Shown: one piece after another, positions 7,691-14,389 of the stretch
How the letters are laid out: the number at the start of each line of letters is the position of its first letter
Numbering within the stretch: position 1 is the first letter of the stretch
Origin: an uncultured Eubacteriales bacterium
GTDB lineage: Bacteria; Bacillota; Clostridia; Oscillospirales; CAG-272
Assembly: GCA_934489945.1 (NCBI GenBank)
Contig: CAKSSY010000041.1
Location: 1-16,472 of the forward strand
DNA length: 16,472 nt
Direction: 5' to 3'
Notes under the pieces: generated by a model
What the model was told of the DNA's origin: nothing
Seen by the model: only the letters and a program-made list of their open reading frames with translations
Database searches by the model: none
Made by a program: the position numbers and the translations under genes

Positions 7691-8619
7691 CGGTGTCTGC
7701 CATGATTCATGCAAAAATTATCGGAATCGGTGCCTGTGTCATGGACACACTCGTTACCGTTCCCGAATATCCGACCGAGGACACCAAAATGCGCGCCTCG
7801 GCAGTCAAATATGCCGGAGGCGGTCCTACCGCCACCGGCATCGTTGCCGCCGCAAAGCTCGGCATCCCCACTGCCTTTGCCGGTCTTTTATCCGACGACA
7901 GCGGCGGAATTTTTCTGCTTGACGACTTTATCCGCTACAATGTGAGCACAAAGTTAATCCGTCGGGAGAAAGGTTATCGTTCTTTTACCTCCACGGTTCT
8001 GCTCTCCGAAAAAACGGCAACACGTACCTGCGTATTTGACAAGGGAAATCTTCCGCGTCTTGAACTGAGTCAGGAACAGGAAAACGCCATTCGTACGGCG
8101 GAACTCCTGATGATTGACGGGAATGAAATGGATGCCGCCGAAGCTGCCTGCCGCATTGCCAAAGAGAGTGGCACAAAAGTCCTTTATGATTGTGGCGGGT
8201 TGTACGACGGTGTGGAACGACTTCTGAAACTGACAGATCTGATGATCCCATCGGAAGAATTTGCCGAAAAACACACCGGAAAAGCCACACTGCGCGAAGC
8301 TGCTTTGGAACTTTACAATCGTTATGCTCCGTCGCTTGTGGTAATCACCTGCGGCAAAGAAGGCGGCATCGGGTTTGACGGCAAGGAATTTTGGAATTAC
8401 CCTGCCTTTCCCGTCAAAGCCATCGATTCCAACGGCGCGGGAGATGTGTTTCACGGAGCCTTTGCCGCAGGACTTTCCAAAGGCTATTCCTACCAAAACT
8501 GTTGTCTCTATGCCAGTGCGGTTGCCGCACTGAAATGCACAGGGTTCGGTGCCCGTGCCAGCATCCCCGATCACGAGACCACCATTCATTTTCTAAAGGA
8601 GAAGGGTTATGAATTATAA
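7687..8619 (+). CDS. PfkB/ribokinase-family sugar kinase
   Basis: 310 residues. The ATG overlaps the aldolase stop as ATGA, implying translational coupling; an internal ATG at 7702 is an alternative start. The ribokinase fold shows the N-terminal glycine motif YAGGGPTATG, used in sugar binding, and the C-terminal ATP/anion-hole motif DSNGAGD at residues 247-253 with D253 as catalytic base. After it come VFHGAFAAGL and SAVAALKCTGFGARASIPD, which from memory resemble the sulfofructose kinase YihV and ketohexokinase-type members more than IolC. The enzyme phosphorylates a ketose or keto-deoxy sugar acid with ATP. In context it would act on the product of the isomerase, of the IolB-like protein, or on a ketose phosphate made by the FGGY kinase. 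Substrate cannot be assigned from sequence. Confidence 0.87.
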   Translation: MTVSAMIHAKIIGIGACVMDTLVTVPEYPTEDTKMRASAVKYAGGGPTATGIVAAAKLGIPTAFAGLLSDDSGGIFLLDDFIRYNVSTKLIRREKGYRSFTSTVLLSEKTATRTCVFDKGNLPRLELSQEQENAIRTAELLMIDGNEMDAAEAACRIAKESGTKVLYDCGGLYDGVERLLKLTDLMIPSEEFAEKHTGKATLREAALELYNRYAPSLVVITCGKEGGIGFDGKEFWNYPAFPVKAIDSNGAGDVFHGAFAAGLSKGYSYQNCCLYASAVAALKCTGFGARASIPDHETTIHFLKEKGYEL

Positions 8620-9400
8620 GAAACACTGGTCAAAAGAAAACGGCGTCAGTGCCATTTATAGCAAAGAAACCTCTGCCTGCCAAAAGTTGGAGATTTCTAT
8701 GCTCCACTTGGAAAAAGGCATGAGTCAGGACTTTTCTGCCGATTCCTGCCGCGAATATGCCTGCACAATACTCGGCGGAACCTGCGATGTAACGGGTGGC
8801 GTAGAATTCCGCGGCATTGGCAAACGCAAAAATGTATTTGACGGTAAGGCTTACGCCTTCTACATTCCCAGAAAAACTGCCTTTACGGTGACGGCACTTT
8901 CAGACAATCTGGATATTGCCATCGCTATGTGTCCTACGGACAAAGACTTCCCTGCCAAGTTAATTACACCGGACGATGTCATTGTCAAATTTCTCGGAAA
9001 ACCCGGCTTTGAAAGAGAGGCTCACTTCCTCATCGACGAGCGCACCGAGGCGGGACGTGTATATGTCGGCGAAAACTTCATCAACGGCGGTCAGTGGTCT
9101 TCTTACCCCGGTCACAAGCATGACACCGAAGCCATGCCTGCCGAGGGCTTTGCCGAAGAAATCTACTACTACGAATACGACAAGCCAACCGGATTCGGAA
9201 TTCAACGCGTCTACACCGGTGACAAATCCATTGACGAAGTTTACCCAACCTACAACTATGATTTTGTAGAAATGCCGGTTGGATACCATCCCTGCACTGT
9301 GGCTCCCGGATATCGCGGATACCTTTTGTGGATGATGAGTTGCGATCACCGCGGATTTTATATGTCCATAGACCCGGACCATGCATGGCTGAACAAATAA
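8609..9400 (+). CDS. IolB-like 5-deoxy-glucuronate isomerase (KduI/IolB family)
   Basis: 263 residues, close to the usual ~270. It overlaps the kinase gene by 11 bases and has AAAGGAG seven bases before the ATG. IolB converts 5-deoxy-D-glucuronate to 2-deoxy-5-keto-D-gluconate in the inositol pathway through a double-cupin fold. The second cupin carries the likely metal ligands in the expected order: H169 and H171 in SSYPGHKHD, E184 in FAEEIYYY, and H227 in MPVGYHP, with GFGIQRVYTGD between the last two and a C-terminal DPDHAWL. These match IolB from memory rather than KduI. The rest of the iol pathway (iolG, iolE, iolD, iolA) is not in the window, so the enzyme may act on another deoxy or uronate-type sugar. 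I therefore give no gene symbol. Confidence 0.85.
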   Translation: MNYKKHWSKENGVSAIYSKETSACQKLEISMLHLEKGMSQDFSADSCREYACTILGGTCDVTGGVEFRGIGKRKNVFDGKAYAFYIPRKTAFTVTALSDNLDIAIAMCPTDKDFPAKLITPDDVIVKFLGKPGFEREAHFLIDERTEAGRVYVGENFINGGQWSSYPGHKHDTEAMPAEGFAEEIYYYEYDKPTGFGIQRVYTGDKSIDEVYPTYNYDFVEMPVGYHPCTVAPGYRGYLLWMMSCDHRGFYMSIDPDHAWLNK

Positions 9401-9407
9401 CCGCATT

Positions 9408-10067
9408 ATGACGCTGAACGAACTGAAAAAAAACAATCCCGTCCTGCCGCTTTACAGCACCGACAGCCCTGAATTTGCATCCTATGGCAGATTGCTGACC
9501 GATTTTGACACTGCCGACATCGTAAAAGCAGGCGAGAAAATTGCCCTCCCCCCTGAAGGGAGTTGTTATGAGGCTTCCACATCCGCATTTGAAACGCTTC
9601 CCATTGCCGCACGGATCCGCAAGGAAATTTTCGGCTCTCTCCCAACACAAGTCGGCTATTGTTACGGTTACAACACCAAAATGAATGCCATGGAGTGGCA
9701 CTGTTGCAATGAACTGAATATTGCCGTAACAGACCTTGTTTTGATTCTCGGACTTCGTGAAAATATCGTCGGTGGAAAGGTTTCGTCGGACACATTCAAA
9801 GCATTTTATGTCAAAAAGGGAGAGGCGATTGAAGTTTATGCCACTTCTCTGCACTTCTGTCCTTGTATGGTTTCCGAAAACGGATTCGGTTGCGTCGTTG
9901 GTCTCCTCCGTGACACCAATCTTCCGTTTGAAAACGAAAAAAGCACCGATCCGCTTCTTTTCAAACGCAATAAATGGCTGATTGCCCATGAAGAAAATAA
10001 AACTTTGATTGACAGAGGTGTCATTCCGGGCATCATCGGAGATAATCTTGAAATTTGCCTCATCTGA
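9408..10067 (+). CDS. DUF4867-like protein, probable cupin-type sugar enzyme of unknown function
   Basis: 219 residues, seven bases after the IolB-like gene, with no clear ribosome site, so translation is probably coupled to the upstream gene. I recognise it as resembling DUF4867, a poorly studied family seen beside carbohydrate genes in Firmicutes. The sequence has a small all-beta, cupin-like look, with candidate metal ligands H98 and E102 in MEWHCCNEL, D109, and H149 in YATSLHFCPC. The surrounding NIAVTDLVLILG and VYATSLHF strands support a metal cupin or mutarotase-like fold. Cys151 and Cys153 form a CPC pair. Its place between an isomerase and a kinase suggests an isomerase, epimerase or mutarotase step on the same substrate. 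That is inference; no reaction can be claimed. Confidence 0.7.
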   Translation: MTLNELKKNNPVLPLYSTDSPEFASYGRLLTDFDTADIVKAGEKIALPPEGSCYEASTSAFETLPIAARIRKEIFGSLPTQVGYCYGYNTKMNAMEWHCCNELNIAVTDLVLILGLRENIVGGKVSSDTFKAFYVKKGEAIEVYATSLHFCPCMVSENGFGCVVGLLRDTNLPFENEKSTDPLLFKRNKWLIAHEENKTLIDRGVIPGIIGDNLEICLI

Positions 10068-10108
10068 GACAGACCCGACCTTTTTTGCACATCAGAAAGG
10101 AAAAAAGC

Positions 10109-11581
10109 ATGAAATACCTGCTCGGAATTGACTTTGGCGGTGGCTCCTCCAAAGCGACCTTACTCGGTGAAAACGGGATGATTGCCGCAGAACACAGCGA
10201 GGAATATAAAACCTTTTATCCGTCTCTCGGAGCCTGTGAGCAGGAGCCGGAGGACTGGTTTGCGGCACTCGTCTCCGACATTCGCGCCATTCTCGGAAAA
10301 GGATTTTCTCCGCGGGACATTGCCGCAGTTGCCATTGATTCTGCCACACATACCGCGGTTTTGTGCGACGATAACTGTCACCCCTTGCGCCGCGCAATCC
10401 ATTGGACAGACTCACGTGCGCGTTCGGAAGCCAAAGAACTTCGTGACAACTTTGGAGATCGCATTTTTGCCCTTACCTTCCACAAGCCGGATACAATCTG
10501 GACTCTCCCCCAACTTCTTTGGGTGAAGCACAACGAACCCGATATTTTTTCCAAAATCCGTAAAATTTTTTTTGAAAAGGACTATCTTCGCTACCGGCTG
10601 ACAGGCAAATACGTCACCGACTTTATTGAAGCCGAAGGCAGTATGTTCTTTGATTGTGTAAAAAAAGAGTGGTCGGATGAACTTTGCTCTCTCATCGGAT
10701 TGGATTGTGCCATTCTGCCACCCGTAGTCAAACCCACCGACATTGTCGGCGGAATCACAGAGGAAGCGGCAGGCCTTACCGGTCTTCTTGCCGGAACTCC
10801 CGTAATTTGCGGCACAACCGATACAGCAATGGAAATTTTTGCCTCGGGTGCCGTAAGGAAAGGAGACATGACCGTTAAACTCGCAACGGCGGGACGCATC
10901 TGTGTCATCACCGACCGACCCTATCCCGACCGTGACCTTGTAAACTATTCGCACATTGTCGACGGTTTCTGGTATCCCGGTACAGCAACCAAAGCTGCCG
11001 CTTCTTCTTTGCGTTGGTACCGCGATACCTTCGGCGGCAATTACCGGGAACTGGATGAAGGTGCCGCCGAAATTCCGATCGGATCGGATGGGTTGTATTA
11101 TCATCCCTATCTCAACGGAGAGTTGACTCCTTATGCCGATCCGACACTTGCCGGGAGTTTCGTCGGCTTCCATTCCACGCATACCAAAGCCCACTTCACA
11201 CGCAGTGTTCTGGAAGGCGTTGCCTTCTCCCTTCTTCATTCCAAACAGGCATTGGAACGCATCGGAGTCCCCTTGACAAATCACGCCACACTGATTGGCG
11301 GTGGTTCCAAAAGTCCTCTGTGGAGCAAAATCACGGCAGATTGTCTCGGCATGACCCTCGACATCACCGAAAGCAGTGACTCCTCTCTCGGTTCTGCTAT
11401 GCTGGCAGGCGTGGCGGTTGGTCTGTTTTCCTCCCCTGCCGCTGCTGTCGCCGAATGTATCCATCACCGTTTCACCGTCATTCCCGAAATCGAAAACACA
11501 CAAAAATACGCGAAATGTTTTGAAACCTATGTAAAAATTCACGACGCGTTGGCACCGATTTATCACGGAGAAAACACATGA
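10109..11581 (+). CDS. FGGY-family carbohydrate kinase (xylulokinase/fuculokinase-like)
   Basis: 490 residues; the ATG at 10109 follows AGAAAGGA and opens the first beta strand MKYLLGIDFGGGSSKA, so upstream in-frame sequence is excluded. FGGY kinases phosphorylate ketoses or polyols with ATP. N-terminal FGGY domain: D8 in the phosphate-1 motif, WTDSRA at 99-104, and the predicted catalytic base D238 in CGTTDTA. C-terminal domain: YLNGELTPYADP, VLEGVAFSLL, and the ATP-binding GGGSKSPLW followed by SSLGSAMLAGVAVG. These are XylB-like features. Together with the FucI-like isomerase it makes a classic isomerase plus ketulokinase pair, as in xylose, fucose or rhamnose use. A second, PfkB-type kinase in the same operon is unusual for such a pathway. 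The stop overlaps the ETF start by four bases. Confidence 0.88.
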   Translation: MKYLLGIDFGGGSSKATLLGENGMIAAEHSEEYKTFYPSLGACEQEPEDWFAALVSDIRAILGKGFSPRDIAAVAIDSATHTAVLCDDNCHPLRRAIHWTDSRARSEAKELRDNFGDRIFALTFHKPDTIWTLPQLLWVKHNEPDIFSKIRKIFFEKDYLRYRLTGKYVTDFIEAEGSMFFDCVKKEWSDELCSLIGLDCAILPPVVKPTDIVGGITEEAAGLTGLLAGTPVICGTTDTAMEIFASGAVRKGDMTVKLATAGRICVITDRPYPDRDLVNYSHIVDGFWYPGTATKAAASSLRWYRDTFGGNYRELDEGAAEIPIGSDGLYYHPYLNGELTPYADPTLAGSFVGFHSTHTKAHFTRSVLEGVAFSLLHSKQALERIGVPLTNHATLIGGGSKSPLWSKITADCLGMTLDITESSDSSLGSAMLAGVAVGLFSSPAAAVAECIHHRFTVIPEIENTQKYAKCFETYVKIHDALAPIYHGENT

Positions 11582-12978
11582 GAATTGTAGTTTGTGTCCG
11601 CCCCTCTCTATCGGGCGACATTGGTCCCTTTGACGCGGCTGCATATGAATCGGCACTTCGAATCCCCGACTCCGAAGTCATTTTGCTCTCTATGGCACCG
11701 GAAAGCGGCAAGACGGTCTTGGAATCTCTGACACGTCTGGGTGCCAAGGAGGCATATCTTCTTTGCGATCGTTCCTTTGCCGGATCCGACACACTTGCCA
11801 CGACCTATATTCTGTCGTTGGCTCTTGCACGGCTTTGTCCCGATCTTGTTTTCTGCGGACGGCAGACAATGGAGGGTGACACGGCGCAAGTCGGTCCCGG
11901 ACTTGCCACACGCATGAACTATTCCCTCATGACACAAGTCATGGAAATCTCACAGATTGGCAAAACATCCATCCTCTGTGCCGACCGGAGCGGCGAAAAG
12001 CGGGAACTGCCGTTTCCGGCACTTCTTACCTTTGAACGAATCTGCCCCCTTCGTTTTCCCGGTATTTTTTCCAAAGTGGGAAACGTAACGGTACTCGACA
12101 GAACGGCACTCGGTGCGGAACGGGAACGTTGCGGACTTTTGGGTTCTCCCACTCAGGTTTGCAGTTCAAAACACATTGAACCGGAAACCCGTCGGTGTAC
12201 TTTTATAGAGGCACGGGATTTTGACAAAACCCTGCATGAATGTCTGGCAACTCCCCACGCGGGTTCTCAAAAACAGATACCAAACGGTAAAAAACTGAAA
12301 AACGTATGGATTGTCGGAGAAAACGCGGAAAAATTCGCACAAAGCATCAGTGATGACATTCATCTTTTTCCTCTTGGTGATCCCAAAACTATGGCGGAGT
12401 GTATCAAAAGAGACAATCCTTCTGTCGTTTTATGGGAATCCACACCGCGAGCCAAAGAAGTTGCCGCCGCTGTAGCGGTTCTTCTCGGACTTGGACTTTG
12501 TGCCGACTGCACAATGCTTGAAACAGACGGTGAAACTCTTTTGATGTATCGTCCCGCCTTTGCCGGCAATGTCATTGCCGCCATCACCTCCCGCACGCGC
12601 CCCGCTATGGCAACCGTGCACACAATTGAGAATTGCGGCGAACAGCTTATCTTTTCTCTCGGCCTCGGTGCCAAAGGACTTGAGAACGCTTGCCGACAAC
12701 TCGCCGACAACTACCACGCCGGTCTTTCCGCTTCACGTGGAATGGTGGATGCAGGCAGACTTCCCTATAGTGCACAGATCGGACTTACGGGGCGAATCAT
12801 CTCTCCGCAGGTCTATGTGGCACTCGGTATTTCGGGTGCCGTTCATCACATCGTGGGAATGCGGAATTCCTGCCGTGTCATCGCGGTCAATGAGGATAAA
12901 AACGCGCCGATCTTTGACTATGCCGACTATGGTATCGTTTGTTCACTGGAAGAATTTTTGAAGACAAATATCAAGTGA
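11578..12978 (+). CDS. Single-chain electron transfer flavoprotein (EtfB-EtfA fusion)
   Basis: 466 residues, start overlapping the kinase stop (ATGA). Residues ~1-200 are the beta subunit: MRIVVCVRP, the nucleotide-site motif EGDTAQVGP at 99-107, and LPFPALLTFERICPLRFPGI. A linker near 200-240 leads to an alpha subunit: RPAFAGNVIAAI and RPAMATV, then the flavin domain with SASRGMVDAGRLPY (384-397), IGLTGR (401-406), ALGISGAVHHIVGM (415-428) and APIFDYADYGIV (443-454). ETFs carry electrons from flavin dehydrogenases to membrane or ferredoxin-linked acceptors, and some bifurcate. Separate subunits are normally ~260 and ~320 residues, so this protein is compact, mostly at the beta C-terminus and alpha N-terminus. 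The usual GQTGK is GLTGR, but the threonine is kept. No ferredoxin domain is fused. It is the last operon gene, followed by a terminator. Confidence 0.9.
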   Translation: MRIVVCVRPSLSGDIGPFDAAAYESALRIPDSEVILLSMAPESGKTVLESLTRLGAKEAYLLCDRSFAGSDTLATTYILSLALARLCPDLVFCGRQTMEGDTAQVGPGLATRMNYSLMTQVMEISQIGKTSILCADRSGEKRELPFPALLTFERICPLRFPGIFSKVGNVTVLDRTALGAERERCGLLGSPTQVCSSKHIEPETRRCTFIEARDFDKTLHECLATPHAGSQKQIPNGKKLKNVWIVGENAEKFAQSISDDIHLFPLGDPKTMAECIKRDNPSVVLWESTPRAKEVAAAVAVLLGLGLCADCTMLETDGETLLMYRPAFAGNVIAAITSRTRPAMATVHTIENCGEQLIFSLGLGAKGLENACRQLADNYHAGLSASRGMVDAGRLPYSAQIGLTGRIISPQVYVALGISGAVHHIVGMRNSCRVIAVNEDKNAPIFDYADYGIVCSLEEFLKTNIK

Positions 12979-12987
12979 CAATAAAAA

Positions 12988-13028
12988 GGGAGTGTAAAAA
13001 AACTCAAAATGAGTTTTTTTATACTCCC
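12988..13028 (+). terminator. Terminator of the nine-gene operon
   Basis: An 18-base inverted repeat (12988-13005 and 13011-13028) with a five-base loop begins nine bases after the ETF stop. One pair is a G-T wobble. The base is GGGAGT/ACTCCC and the tip is A/T-rich with seven T in the descending arm. Confidence 0.75.
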
Positions 13029-13043
13029 GACGACTTTGGTCTC

Positions 13044-13060
13044 GGCGGCTGAAAGCCGCC
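13044..13060. repeat. Short GC-rich hairpin in the operon/nagA junction
   Basis: GGCGGCT and AGCCGCC (7 bases each, perfect) around GAA, followed by GTTTTG. It is more GC-rich than its surroundings. It could be a minor terminator or a small palindromic repeat unit; nothing else in the window matches it. Confidence 0.4.
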
Positions 13061-13119
13061 GTTTTGCCGCCAAGAAAATCAAAAAAACAAAGGCACAAAG
13101 GCAAAAACGACCGAGATTG

Positions 13120-13157
13120 CCTCCAAAATGCCGGAATCCCGTCCAGCATTTTGGAGG
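13120..13157. repeat. Inverted repeat between convergent etf and nagA
   Basis: CCTCCAAAATGC (13120-13131) and its exact complement GCATTTTGGAGG (13146-13157) enclose a 14-base loop. The right arm touches the base of the next hairpin, so the two structures compete for 13156-13157. Confidence 0.5.
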
Positions 13158-13200
13158 AGCTGTTAAAAACATCGAGTTTTTTAACAGCCCCTTTTATTTT
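13156..13200 (+). terminator. Hairpin with T-tract, probably bidirectional terminator before nagA end
   Basis: GCTGTTAAAAA (13159-13169) pairs with TTTTTAACAGC (13178-13188), extended by GG/CC across one A-C mismatch. On the plus strand it is followed by CTTTTATTTT, a good U-tract. On the minus strand it is the first structure 30 bases after the nagA stop, so it may also end nagBA transcripts. Confidence 0.6.
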
Positions 13201-13222
13201 TATAAAGCGTCTCTTTCGATTC

Positions 13223-14389
13223 TTACAACCGCCGCCCCCTGACGTAGACTTGGCGAACACGAAAATCGTGTGTCATAACAATAAGATCCGCGTCCATGCC
13301 CGGGTGAATTCTTCCCTTTCGTCCGGAGACACCGACCAACTTCGCAGGGGTCTCGGTCATCGCCCGAACTGTATCACAGAGCGGAACACCGTATCGACTG
13401 TGAACCACACGGAAAACCTGATCCATTGTTGCAATACTCCCGGCAAAAGAGGAGCGGTCAGGCAGTTTGGCAACTCCGTCTTCAATAATAACGGGTGTTC
13501 CCTCCGCACGACACCCGAGAATACTGTTGCGGACATTCGTCCCCGCCGCACGCATAGCATCGGTAATAAGTGCAAGTCGCCCGTTTCCTTTCAGTTTAAA
13601 CCCGAGAAGCATCGTTTCTCGCGGAATATGTACCCCATCTCCGATCAGTTCAACCGTAATACCGTCCTCAAGATATGCCGCCTCCACGATACCACCGTGA
13701 ACCACGCCGTTGACCTTGTGTTCTGTCGTCGTGGAGCAATACAAGTGCGTAATATGCGTAAAGCCGTGCCGATACGCCTCAAGCATCTCCTCGGCAGTAG
13801 CCGCCGAATGTGCCGCCGAACACAGAATTCCATCACGACACATCCTCTCGGCAAACCATTTCATTCCCGGCAACTCGGGAGCCGCATCAAACCGAACGAT
13901 TTTTCCGTTTGCGCGACGGAGAATCTCCTCCACATCTGCCCTCTCCGGAACCGACGCATACTGTGTCGGTTGAGCACCGCGATTTGCCGACGAAAGGTAA
14001 GGACCTTCCAAATGAAGTCCGATAAAATCCGCACCGCCTGTATCCCCTCCGCAAAGCGGTGCACAGGCATCCAAAAAGCCGAACAGTCTGTCTTTGGTAC
14101 TTGTCATTGCCGTCGGACAAAGTGAAGTCGTTCCGTGAGCAACGTGTGTTTTGGCAATTTTCCGAATCTCGTCCGGCGAAGCATCCATAAAGTCATAACC
14201 GCCGCCACCGTGAACATGAATATCTACAAAACCGGGCATAAGGTAATCTCCGTCAAGATTTATCACTTCCTCATCGCCCGGAATGTCGGTATCCGGAACA
14301 ATCGCCGCTATTTTCTCGCCTCTCGTAATCACTGCTAAGTCTTCCCTCACCGTATCCGAAAAGACGAGTTTTCCACCTTTGTAGATCAT
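13223..14389 (-). CDS. nagA: N-acetylglucosamine-6-phosphate deacetylase
   Basis: 388 residues, the normal family length. It removes acetate from GlcNAc-6-phosphate, feeding NagB. Amidohydrolase features in order: FVDIHVHGGGG (H58, H60), HLEGPYLS with metal ligand E128, SAAHSAA (H194), THITHLYC (H215), GDGVHIPRE (H244) and the catalytic ITDAM (D267), with FAGSIATMD later. After THLY the usual NAMSP-type stretch reads CSTTTEHKVNG, a small departure. The ATG at 14389 overlaps the nagB stop by four bases (ATGA), so the two are translated together. An alternative is a deacetylase for a related amino sugar phosphate such as GalNAc-6-P (AgaA), which the divergent NagB partner keeps open. Confidence 0.88.
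   Translation of the reverse strand: MIYKGGKLVFSDTVREDLAVITRGEKIAAIVPDTDIPGDEEVINLDGDYLMPGFVDIHVHGGGGYDFMDASPDEIRKIAKTHVAHGTTSLCPTAMTSTKDRLFGFLDACAPLCGGDTGGADFIGLHLEGPYLSSANRGAQPTQYASVPERADVEEILRRANGKIVRFDAAPELPGMKWFAERMCRDGILCSAAHSAATAEEMLEAYRHGFTHITHLYCSTTTEHKVNGVVHGGIVEAAYLEDGITVELIGDGVHIPRETMLLGFKLKGNGRLALITDAMRAAGTNVRNSILGCRAEGTPVIIEDGVAKLPDRSSFAGSIATMDQVFRVVHSRYGVPLCDTVRAMTETPAKLVGVSGRKGRIHPGMDADLIVMTHDFRVRQVYVRGRRL

Noticed and set aside
10412..11656. Long open frame (414 codons) on the minus strand opposite the FGGY kinase gene
   Set aside because: The plus strand has clear FGGY motifs in the whole interval; the antisense translation shows no recognisable domain, and such shadows are common here because of codon bias.
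13064..14125. 353-codon plus-strand frame opposite nagA
   Set aside because: The minus strand has all NagA motifs in order; the plus-strand translation is rich in Arg, Cys and His with no domain, typical of an antisense shadow.
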